Below are positions 1-5,632 of a DNA stretch of 7,404 nt, piece by piece. The stretch is from Butyrivibrio sp. (GTDB lineage Bacteria; Bacillota_A; Clostridia; Lachnospirales; Lachnospiraceae): assembly GCF_024699075.1 (NCBI RefSeq), contig NZ_JAILQF010000313.1:1-7404 (forward strand), read 5' to 3'. The notes under the pieces were generated by a model, which saw nothing but the letters and a program-made list of their open reading frames with translations, made no database searches and was not told where the DNA came from. Every line of letters starts with the position of its first letter. The first letter of the stretch is position 1. The position numbers were made by a program, and so were the translations under genes.

Positions 1-644
1 GAGTGCTTACCAACTTCTCTTGTCAGTGCCTGTTTAGCCATAAGAGCGCACTTTTCAAAGGTGCCACCAATTCCCACTCCTACTACCATAGGTGGGCACG
101 CATTAGGGCCTGCATCCTTTACAGCCTGAAGTATAGCGTTCTTTACGCCTTCTTCGCCATCTGCAGGTTTGAGCATATAGACCTTACTCATGTTCTCACT
201 TCCAAAGCCTTTGGGTGCACAGGTAATCTCAACCTTATCTCCTTCAACTATCTCATAATGAATAACTGCAGGTGTATTATCTTTGGTGTTCTCTCTTATA
301 AGAGGGTCACCTACAACTGACTTTCTAAGAAATCCTTCTGTATAGCCCTGTCTTACGCCTTCATTAATGGCATCTGTTATATTACCGCCTACAAGATGTA
401 CTTCCTGGCCCACTTTAATAAATACAACTGCCATTCCAGTATCCTGACAGATCGGTATCTGGTCTGTATCTGCTATCTTAAGGTTTTTTTGAAGCTGGGA
501 AAGAATGCTTTTTCCAAGCTCTGACTTTTCTGTTTCTGCTTTTTCATTAAGCACTTTCTGCATGTCCGGTGAAAGATGATAATTGGCATCTATGACCATC
601 TCTTTCACTGCTGTTGTTATCTCTTTTACATCTAATTCTCGCAT
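1..644 (-). CDS. Class I fumarate hydratase, alpha subunit (N-terminal 214 residues; runs off the window)
   Basis: Predicted cytosolic Fe-S hydro-lyase subunit interconverting fumarate and L-malate; in anaerobes it usually pairs with a separate beta subunit, which would lie beyond base 1. Translating the minus strand from ATG at 644 gives an uninterrupted frame to the window edge. Two family signatures are visible: IPICQDTG with Cys66, and NACPPMVVGVGIGGT with Cys183. By comparison with class I fumarases these are two of the three cysteines that ligate the [4Fe-4S] cluster; the third is expected about 90 residues further on, outside the window. The start is supported by an AGGGGA Shine-Dalgarno about 5 bases upstream. 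The gene is separated from the HIT operon by a hairpin and probably has its own promoter. The TtdA-type L-tartrate dehydratase alpha subunit is homologous and cannot be fully excluded from this part alone. The missing end is a window artefact, not a truncation. Confidence 0.93.
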   Translation of the reverse strand, partial: MRELDVKEITTAVKEMVIDANYHLSPDMQKVLNEKAETEKSELGKSILSQLQKNLKIADTDQIPICQDTGMAVVFIKVGQEVHLVGGNITDAINEGVRQGYTEGFLRKSVVGDPLIRENTKDNTPAVIHYEIVEGDKVEITCAPKGFGSENMSKVYMLKPADGEEGVKNAILQAVKDAGPNACPPMVVGVGIGGTFEKCALMAKQALTREVGKH

Positions 645-680
645 AGTATCCCCTATATATTTGCCTGATATATGAACCGG

Positions 681-704
681 TCCCGGAAGTAGTCCCAGAA
701 GTAC
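681..704. repeat. Two tandem 12-bp direct repeats upstream of the fumarase gene
   Basis: Two adjacent units, TCCCGGAAGTAG (681-692) and TCCCAGAAGTAC (693-704), differ at two positions. They sit 37-60 bases upstream of the fumarase ATG, within the presumed promoter/5' leader. A short inverted repeat (GTAGT...ACTAC) and the palindromes ACCGGT and GGTACC lie in and next to them. This could be an operator for a regulator binding in tandem, or a leader RNA structure. The repeat is directly visible; the role is inference. Confidence 0.45.
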
Positions 705-730
705 TACCTGGTACCTGTATCATACTATAA

Positions 731-760
731 CAAACCCCCGCCTGAATATTAAGGTGGGGG
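731..760 (-). terminator. Probable intrinsic terminator after the HIT gene
   Basis: A GC-rich hairpin has arms at 735-743 and 752-760 and an 8-base loop. On the minus strand CCCCCACCT pairs with AGGCGGGGG, leaving one A/C mismatch, and is followed by TTTGTT. It lies about 50 bases past the HIT stop codon and before the fumarase gene, where a terminator is expected. Oddly, on the plus strand the mismatch becomes a G-U pair, so the stem is perfect there, though no plus-strand gene feeds it. Confidence 0.6.
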
Positions 761-808
761 AGTCTTTACTTATGATCAACCTTTATTTACAAGGCCTTTG
801 ATCTGCGA

Positions 809-1219
809 TCAGAATTTAAGCTGTCTGCAGATATCGCGCAGCTTGTCATCTTCAGGTTCTGTTGGCTTCCAGCCTATAGTCTGTCCATCGTTGTTGTAAC
901 GAGGTATTACATGAAGATGGAAATGCTCTACAGTCTGACCAGCTGCTGCCCCATTATTCTGAACAAGGTTAACGCCATCGCACTCAAGCTTATCTTTAAG
1001 CTGCTTTGCAACCTTCTTGGCAAGGATCATTGCTTTACCAAGTGTCTCTTCATCAATCTCAAAAATATTAGCTGCATGTTCCTTGGGAAGAATAAGTGCA
1101 TGTCCAAGATTGGCAGGGCCATTATCAAGGATCACATTGAACATATCATCTTCATAGATTGAATTGGTCGGAATATCTCCGTTTGCAAGTTTACAAAAAA
1201 TACAGTTGTCGTTTTTCAT
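809..1219 (-). CDS. HIT family protein (Hit-type nucleotide hydrolase, histidine triad)
   Basis: A small cytosolic protein of 136 residues, the usual length for bacterial Hit proteins, which hydrolyse phosphoramidate or phosphoanhydride bonds of nucleotides such as adenosine 5'-phosphoramidate or dinucleoside polyphosphates. The catalytic triad motif HFHLHVIP places histidines at 99, 101 and 103. The N-terminal CIFC (Cys6, Cys9) together with His48 and His99 matches the zinc site known in the Bacillus Hit subgroup. The segment around residues 33-47 (NGPANLGHALILPKE) is the typical nucleotide-binding strand region. The ATG at 1219 has a strong AAGGAG ribosome site about 6 bases upstream. It is the last gene of the flavodoxin/SCP2-rhomboid-HIT group, 31 bases after the rhomboid stop with no terminator between. 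The physiological substrate cannot be told from sequence. Confidence 0.95.
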   Translation of the reverse strand: MKNDNCIFCKLANGDIPTNSIYEDDMFNVILDNGPANLGHALILPKEHAANIFEIDEETLGKAMILAKKVAKQLKDKLECDGVNLVQNNGAAAGQTVEHFHLHVIPRYNNDGQTIGWKPTEPEDDKLRDICRQLKF

Positions 1220-1250
1220 ACGCTCTCCTTTTTATTACCATGTTGATATA

Positions 1251-2063
1251 TTAAAGATTCAATGGCTTTATTTTCTTGCCACATATAAGTACCAGAATAC
1301 AAGTTACAAGTACTCCTATAATAAAGCCGCCAATATGAGCCACGTTATTGATATTAGCTTCACTAAAGCCTATTGCGATTTCAAATATAGCTACAAATAT
1401 CACTCTGTAAAGAAAGCTTCCGGATGTAGTTCTGTTTTCTTTATTTTCATCTGGCGCAGGGTTAGTAGTATTGTCATCATAAAGAGTCACATTTTCATCT
1501 TGTAAACTCTCTATATTATAAGAACGGGCTTCTTCCTTCTTTTGGGCTCTGTCCTTTAGCTTCTCTCGAATGGCAAGGACAAGTATGGCTCCTATAAGGC
1601 CGTGCACCGCGCCGCTTGCTCCTATGGAATAGCCAAAAAAGTCATAACTGTTATCGATAATGACTGATACGATATTACCGCCAATTCCGGAAATAAGATA
1701 TATAAGAGCAAATTCCACATGCCCCATGCTGATCTCCACAAGGCCGCCCAAAAAGAACAAACCTACCATATTGGAGAGAAGATGAAATATATCTCCATGA
1801 AGGAACATTGCACTTATAAGTCTGTACCACTCACCATTATTAAGTACGCTTTCGGTAATAAGGGCTCCGCCTATTATAAGCTCATCTCCAAAGAGTATCT
1901 CACAAATGTAAAACACTAAATTGGCGATAAAAAGTACCACCATAACCAAAGCTGTAAGATACTTGCCGTAAAAGTCCCTATACCACTGCTGATCATACAT
2001 TGCCATAAACTGCGATAAATCCTCTGTTTCTGCGCCTAAAAATATAAAGGTCTTACTTCGCAT
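1251..2063 (-). CDS. Rhomboid family intramembrane serine protease
   Basis: A polytopic membrane protease of 270 residues predicted to cleave transmembrane substrates within the bilayer. Six hydrophobic segments are visible at roughly 37-57, 94-111, 115-135, 147-165, 217-234 and 242-261. Family landmarks occur in order: EWYRLISAMFLH (79-89) in loop 1, HLLSNM (94-99), the catalytic GASG motif with Ser150 at the start of TM4, and catalytic His243 in AHIGG at TM6, so the Ser-His dyad is intact. A charged segment of about 50 residues (166-216, rich in K, E, D and N) separates TM4 from TM5, longer than in a minimal six-helix rhomboid. The ATG at 2063 has no good Shine-Dalgarno; a well-placed AAAGG serves an in-frame ATG 21 bases upstream that meets a stop after one more codon. 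It lies 33 bases after the flavodoxin/SCP2 gene, so likely co-transcribed. The substrate is unknown. Confidence 0.94.
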   Translation of the reverse strand: MRSKTFIFLGAETEDLSQFMAMYDQQWYRDFYGKYLTALVMVVLFIANLVFYICEILFGDELIIGGALITESVLNNGEWYRLISAMFLHGDIFHLLSNMVGLFFLGGLVEISMGHVEFALIYLISGIGGNIVSVIIDNSYDFFGYSIGASGAVHGLIGAILVLAIREKLKDRAQKKEEARSYNIESLQDENVTLYDDNTTNPAPDENKENRTTSGSFLYRVIFVAIFEIAIGFSEANINNVAHIGGFIIGVLVTCILVLICGKKIKPLNL

Positions 2064-2075
2064 AGATAGGATTAC

Positions 2076-2095
2076 TTAATCCATTTATTACCTTT
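2076..2095 (-). promoter_or_regulatory. AAAGG ribosome site with a two-codon mini-ORF before the rhomboid gene
   Basis: On the minus strand AAAGG (2095-2091) is followed, after 6 bases, by ATG GAT TAA (2084-2076). The rhomboid ATG lies in the same frame five codons later, after GTA ATC CTA TCT. The best ribosome site in this gap therefore serves a Met-Asp mini-ORF and not the annotated start. The rhomboid could be reached by reinitiation, or the TAA could be a recent mutation that shortened the N-terminus. The inverted repeat GGATTA/TAATCC spans the same spot. The sequence is plain; the function is inference. Confidence 0.4.
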
Positions 2096-2096
2096 A

Positions 2097-3104
2097 CTAA
2101 GCGCCAAAATCAAATATCTGATCAAGGCCGCGAAGAAGCTTGAAATCACCTTTCATCTTCATGTTACCTGCCATAAATGCTCTCTGGAATGTCATGCGTC
2201 CTCCGACGATCTGGTCAAGAGAATCCTGTGTCATCTGAAGTACAACATCCATTTCACTCTTTTCAGAAGAAACAACTTCTGCCGAAAGACTTGTCCCTGC
2301 ATTTAAAAGTATTGTTTTAAATCCGGGCCTGTCAGTAACAGTTATAGCATAAGTTCCTTTAACCTGGGTATCATTTTTAAAATGTTTTTTGAAAATTTCT
2401 ATATATTCTTCTGATGAAGTCGAGCGCTCATCATTTTTGAGCTTATCACGGAAAAGAGATGACAGTTCCTGTATATCTGCCTTCTGCGTCTGAACATATC
2501 TGTCATCCGATACGTATCTTGAAAGCTGCTCAGACTCCTGCGGCGTCAGATCTACGCTCTTTGTGAGCGAAACCTTCTGCTTAACTACCTGATTGCTTGC
2601 AGGAAGCGCAGTTATTTTCTGAGAGATTGTTCTGTAGAAATTCTCAGCCTTTTTTTCTATAAGTCGTATATAATCCTGGTTCTTGTCAAAAAGTGAAGTG
2701 TCAGCGATATAGCCGCAGACGCCATCGCAGGGAAGACCGCCAAGTATCTCCCAGGCTGTTTCAAGGCTTGTCACTCCGTCACGTTCACCGTATGTAGTGG
2801 ACATGACAACAGGCATCATATACATGTGGCTGATCTTGTCTTTGTCGCCATAAAGCCAGCAGGCATCAAGAAACTCCATAAGATAGCCGCCGATTCCGTA
2901 CCATTCAACTGTAGAAGCCAAAATGATACCATCAGCATCTTTAAGGGAATTAGGCAGAGCTGTGATCGTACTCTTCTGATCAAAAAGATTGTATTGTGCC
3001 ACTTCGACATTAAGTTCCTTAAGAACATCCGTCATCCTGTTGATCACATATAAAGACGGATCATCAACAATGCCGCGGCCTCCGTAGTAAATGTTGATCT
3101 TCAT
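2097..3104 (-). CDS. Flavodoxin-fold / SCP2 sterol-carrier domain fusion protein
   Basis: A probable cytosolic two-domain protein of 335 residues. Residues 1-165 resemble the flavodoxin/NADPH-dependent FMN reductase fold: a beta strand (KINIYYGG), a second strand leading to DADGIILASTVEWYGIGGYLMEFLDACW (57-83), the usual FMN-isoalloxazine loop region, and PVVMSTTYGERDG (98-110). The usual GSPR-type phosphate loop after strand 1 is replaced by GGRGIVDDPS, so FMN binding is uncertain. After a linker (about 166-225), residues about 230-335 match the SCP2 fold, ending in the characteristic pattern GGRMTFQRAFMAGNMKMKGD (301-320) followed by LLRGLDQIF. SCP2 domains bind lipids or other hydrophobic ligands. 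The ATG at 3104 is chosen because GGAGGG lies 9 bases upstream; a TTG 11 codons earlier is open but unsupported. It is the first gene of the group, ahead of rhomboid and HIT. The reaction and ligand are unknown. Confidence 0.85.
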   Translation of the reverse strand: MKINIYYGGRGIVDDPSLYVINRMTDVLKELNVEVAQYNLFDQKSTITALPNSLKDADGIILASTVEWYGIGGYLMEFLDACWLYGDKDKISHMYMMPVVMSTTYGERDGVTSLETAWEILGGLPCDGVCGYIADTSLFDKNQDYIRLIEKKAENFYRTISQKITALPASNQVVKQKVSLTKSVDLTPQESEQLSRYVSDDRYVQTQKADIQELSSLFRDKLKNDERSTSSEEYIEIFKKHFKNDTQVKGTYAITVTDRPGFKTILLNAGTSLSAEVVSSEKSEMDVVLQMTQDSLDQIVGGRMTFQRAFMAGNMKMKGDFKLLRGLDQIFDFGA

Positions 3105-3132
3105 GGCTGAGTGCCCTCCAACTAAACATATG

Positions 3133-3154
3133 TTCAAGATCTATGATTCAAGAT
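3133..3154. repeat. Direct repeat upstream of the flavodoxin/SCP2 gene
   Basis: TTCAAGAT occurs at 3133-3140 and again at 3147-3154, a 14-base period; on the minus strand each copy reads ATCTTGAA and is soon followed by CATA. It lies 29-50 bases upstream of the ATG, between the terminator at 3210-3240 and the ribosome site, where this operon's promoter should be. TTGAAT and TTGAAC within it could be weak -35 elements, but I see no convincing -10 partner. It may be an operator. Confidence 0.3.
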
Positions 3155-3204
3155 TCACATGTAGTCCCCACCTTAGCTCGATAAGAGGTGAGAATTTATA
3201 AATG

Positions 3205-3240
3205 ACTTAAACAGCCCCATGCAATTGCAATGGAGCTGTT
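3205..3240 (-). terminator. Intrinsic terminator after the DUF6382/FHA gene
   Basis: On the minus strand AACAGCTCCAT (3240-3230) pairs with ATGGGGCTGTT (3220-3210) to give an 11-bp stem with one T-G wobble and a 9-base loop. It is followed by TTTAAGTCATTTATAAATT, a broken T tract. The stem starts about 30 bases past the FHA-gene stop and ahead of the promoter region of the flavodoxin/SCP2 gene, which separates the Tad block from the next operon. Confidence 0.7.
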
Positions 3241-3271
3241 GTATCCCTAGACATAATTAAGTATAACACAT

Positions 3272-4777
3272 TTACCTGTAATCAAAAACAATATCAGACA
3301 GCCTTATCTCATCGCCCGGAACTATCTTTACAGCCTGTTTGGCCTGTAATCTTCCGCCGTTATGGAAGGTTCCGTTGGTGGATCCAAGATCGACAAGATA
3401 CATGTCTCCGTTTTCCTCAAAAAGACGTGCATGCATTCTGCTTATGGTCTTCTCAGGAATTACAAAATCTACGCATCCTTCCATCTTGCCAAGTGTAAGG
3501 GGGAGCTTGTCGGTGCTTATCTGAATGCAGCTGTCGAGGCCTCTGCTGTAGAGTCTTCCTCTAGCTTTGGATCTGGGCCTGTTTAAGACTGTTGTACCAG
3601 GATCTGACTGCTTCATGGTACTTCTTTTTATAGTATCTGACTGCCTTGATGCGAACATCTGAAGGTTGGGCATAAGAACGGGGGATGCTACTGAGCCAAA
3701 GGCCTTCTCATCTGATCTGGCAAAAGATGGATCGGATGGCCCGAATGTTTTACCAGGATCATCATCTATATCAAAATCATCATCATCGAAGGCTTTAGCT
3801 TTCTTACGCTTTTTCTCAATCTCTTTTTTCTTTTTTACATGGGACATCTCTGTTTTGATGTTGTCATCTATTTCCTTCATCTCAAGAGTTTTCTGTTTAT
3901 GATTTGCATATATAAGGGATGCAAGTCCCATAATGAGGGTTACTGCTATAACTGAAAGAGATATTATATTCTGCCTCTGTGTAAGATGATAGCAATATCT
4001 TATGGCAATTCCCAAAATACCTATAATAATAGAAAGTATAGAAAAAATATAGTAGCTCTTTATATCAAAGTCATTATCTTTTTTCCTGGACTTCTTTGAC
4101 TTTGATTTTTCTTCCTCATCATCTTCAAAGTCTTCGTAGAAATCAGGATGAACAGGAGCACTTACCATGCTGTTATCAAATACCTGCGAATACTCTTTAT
4201 TATCACTTACTACAGCATTTTTAGATGTATCTGTTTCAGACATCTTATCGCGCATCATTCCTGCGATCACAGACAGGTTATATCCATTTTCTTCTACAAG
4301 AGAACAAAATTCATAAGCTGCATTAACTGCTCTTTCATCATTATGATCAACCTTATCTGTAAGCTCTATGGCAAAAGTCTCTATATCCTCCCTGTTATCT
4401 CCAGGAAGGCAGAGAAAACGAAAATGTCCGTCTACAAGGTTGAACATTACTGTATCCATTGTCATGACAAGGCTGTCTTCTTCCAGCAAATATTCAGCCA
4501 TATCCGTGCATGTCTTTTCAAGATCTGCAAAGAAATCCATAAGCTGTGCGGCATTCATTCCCCTGCTTGCAAACCTGTCTGCCATACTTCTAAGTCCGTC
4601 TGCTTCATAATATAAGAATGAATCAGAATTAATTCTTCTTAAGCTGCATGCCATGAGCCCTTTGGTCTTCTGGGCTTCAAGCATCCTGTATCTGTAATCT
4701 GCTGTGTCCTTATCTCCAAGTTCCATGACTATATAATTATGTGACAGATCCCTCTCATAACGGATATTGTAATTCAT
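3272..4777 (-). CDS. DUF6382-like membrane protein with C-terminal FHA domain
   Basis: A membrane-anchored protein of 501 residues, probably a regulatory or assembly component of the neighbouring Tad system. Residues 1-175 form a soluble region like DUF6382, a domain I associate with FHA proteins of Clostridia; its function is unknown. An acidic then lysine-rich linker (215-235) leads to two transmembrane helices (about 241-261 and 270-290) separated by a short polar turn. A highly charged segment follows (KKKKEIEKKRKK at 315-326, then FDDDDFDIDDD at 330-340). The FHA domain occupies about 417-500: TLGK (428-431), ISRMHARLF with Ser446, Arg447 and His449, and DLGSTNGTFHNGG with Ser466, Asn468 and Asn473. 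These are the phosphothreonine-binding loops; the usual arginine after the first glycine is lysine here. The ATG at 4777 is chosen for AAGGAG 8 bases upstream; an ATG 10 codons earlier lacks one. A terminator follows the gene. Confidence 0.88.
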   Translation of the reverse strand: MNYNIRYERDLSHNYIVMELGDKDTADYRYRMLEAQKTKGLMACSLRRINSDSFLYYEADGLRSMADRFASRGMNAAQLMDFFADLEKTCTDMAEYLLEEDSLVMTMDTVMFNLVDGHFRFLCLPGDNREDIETFAIELTDKVDHNDERAVNAAYEFCSLVEENGYNLSVIAGMMRDKMSETDTSKNAVVSDNKEYSQVFDNSMVSAPVHPDFYEDFEDDEEEKSKSKKSRKKDNDFDIKSYYIFSILSIIIGILGIAIRYCYHLTQRQNIISLSVIAVTLIMGLASLIYANHKQKTLEMKEIDDNIKTEMSHVKKKKEIEKKRKKAKAFDDDDFDIDDDPGKTFGPSDPSFARSDEKAFGSVASPVLMPNLQMFASRQSDTIKRSTMKQSDPGTTVLNRPRSKARGRLYSRGLDSCIQISTDKLPLTLGKMEGCVDFVIPEKTISRMHARLFEENGDMYLVDLGSTNGTFHNGGRLQAKQAVKIVPGDEIRLSDIVFDYR

Positions 4778-4830
4778 ACTCGTTTCTCCTTGTAATACCA
4801 TTCCCATGTCTTTGTTTTTTACCAGCTGGT

Positions 4831-4840
4831 TTATTTCTTT
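4831..4840. other. Perfect 10-bp palindrome ahead of the FHA gene
   Basis: ACCAGCTGGT is a perfect 10-bp palindrome, 54-63 bases upstream of the FHA-gene ATG and immediately next to the 13-bp repeat array. It could be a small regulator site, but a palindrome this short can arise by chance. Confidence 0.2.
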
Positions 4841-4843
4841 CTG

Positions 4844-4882
4844 ATATCTATTTCTAATATCTATTTCTAATATCTATTTCTT
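4844..4882. repeat. 13-bp tandem repeat, three copies
   Basis: Unit ATATCTATTTCTA occurs at 4844-4856, 4857-4869 and 4870-4882; the first two are identical and the third ends in T instead of A. It abuts the 36-bp array. Both lie in the gene-free stretch between the second TadE-like gene and the FHA gene. On the coding (minus) strand it reads as an AT-rich TAGAAATAGATAT ladder. Slippage could change copy number and so the spacing upstream of the FHA gene. Confidence 0.9.
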
Positions 4883-5103
4883 ATGTCAGTTTTATTTATC
4901 TCTTGTTGTTTTCTAAAGCATGTTCTGCTTTTATTTTGTATGATACTTTCTTATGTCAGTTTTGCTTATCTTTTACGTGTTACTTTTTACGTTAGTTTTG
5001 CTTATCTTTTACGTGTTACTTTTTACATCTTTTTTGCTTATCTTTTGTATGCTACTTTTTATGTCAGTTTTGCTTTTCTTTTGTATGCTTCTTTCTTATG
5101 TCC
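4881..5103. repeat. 36-bp tandem repeat array in the Tad block
   Basis: Four clear 36-bp units occupy 4951-4986, 4987-5022, 5023-5058 and 5059-5094. Each opens with a variant of TTATGTCAGTTTTGCTTATC and closes with a variant of TTTTACGTGTTACTTT or TTTTGTATGCTACTTT. Two degenerate units precede them (4881-4950, 70 bases), and a partial copy (TTATGTC at 5096-5102) follows. One strand is strongly T/C rich, the other A/G rich. The array fills most of the stretch between the TadE-like gene ending at 5138 and the FHA gene, which contains no gene I can support. On the minus strand each well-preserved unit carries CTGACAT or a variant, a weak -35-like box, without a clear -10. Unit divergence argues for an old array. 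Its role is unknown: spacer, transcript processing region, or site of copy-number variation. Confidence 0.88.
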
Positions 5104-5137
5104 TTTATTATTTCTTATTAAGACTTTGTATTAACTG

Positions 5138-5632
5138 CTAATCAGAAGATGTAAAGACTTTATACAGGTCATAAGCCCTTGTAAAAAGTCTGACCCTCTT
5201 AGCGGGCCTTGTATACTTTGCGGTCCAGGATATGGACGATGCCCAGGAGCCTTCAGCCTTTACGCTGTAATAACTTGTTCCTGCATGATAAGTCTCTGTA
5301 GAAAGAGTTACCTTGACCGTATTAAAAAGCCAGTCACTTTCTGTCTGTACTGTAGGTTTGGGGCTGCCAAAATACCAGGACCCAAACTGCCAGTCGCTAT
5401 TTTCAGTTGCATACTTCTCTGGCTCTTCATCAGATATTACAGCCCCTCTTAAAGCCAGAAGATACGCATCCTGTGACATTATGACTCTGTCGTACATCAT
5501 AAAAGACCAGTGTATGACAAGAACTATGACAAGAAGTACTATTGGGAAAATAAGTGACAGTTCAACTGTAAGATAAGCTCCCAAAGCCTTGTTTATACCA
5601 TTTGGCTCTTTTTCAGATACTGCAGATTGCAC
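5138..5632 (-). CDS. TadE-like pseudopilin (short form)
   Basis: Predicted minor pseudopilin of the Tad/Flp apparatus, 164 residues. After a short polar leader, LGAYLTVELSLIFP (17-30) runs into a single hydrophobic helix (about 25-45). This is the TadE arrangement, with the conserved glutamate (Glu24) five residues after the likely cleavage point (Ala19/Tyr20). The remaining 120 residues are extracellular-type sequence rich in Trp, Tyr, Ser and Thr, with no cysteine. The start is GTG at 5632, with GGGGG about 6 bases upstream. This start lies 20 bases inside the 3' end of the prepilin peptidase gene in another frame, implying translational coupling. The next ATG codons fall after the hydrophobic helix has begun and would remove the processing site. 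It should be matured by the peptidase encoded just upstream. The name TadE versus TadF cannot be settled from sequence alone. Confidence 0.85.
   Translation of the reverse strand: MQSAVSEKEPNGINKALGAYLTVELSLIFPIVLLVIVLVIHWSFMMYDRVIMSQDAYLLALRGAVISDEEPEKYATENSDWQFGSWYFGSPKPTVQTESDWLFNTVKVTLSTETYHAGTSYYSVKAEGSWASSISWTAKYTRPAKRVRLFTRAYDLYKVFTSSD

Noticed and set aside
3..320. Plus-strand ORF of 105 residues at the left edge
   Set aside because: It is antisense to the fumarase alpha subunit, whose conserved motifs prove the minus-strand frame.
3105..3137. Upstream TTG start extending the flavodoxin/SCP2 protein by 11 residues
   Set aside because: The extension covers the GGAGGG ribosome site, and the domain begins naturally at MKINIYYGG.
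4148..4615. Plus-strand ORF of 155 residues
   Set aside because: It lies entirely antisense to the DUF6382-like part of the FHA gene, has unusual composition (many Cys, His and Ile) and no recognisable domain.
4778..4807. Upstream ATG extending the FHA protein by 10 residues
   Set aside because: The AAGGAG site lies inside this extension and is correctly spaced for the ATG at 4777.
4844..5103. CRISPR array
   Set aside because: The units are directly adjacent, with no unique spacers between conserved repeats, and there are no cas genes.
4883..5134. Plus-strand 83-residue ORF with a 12-residue hydrophobic repeat (YVSFAYLLRVTF-like)
   Set aside because: The repeat unit is 36 bases, a multiple of three, so a stop-free frame stays open across the array; an overlapping frame (4953-5141) is open for the same reason. 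There is no ribosome site before the ATG, and hydrophobicity follows from the T-rich strand.
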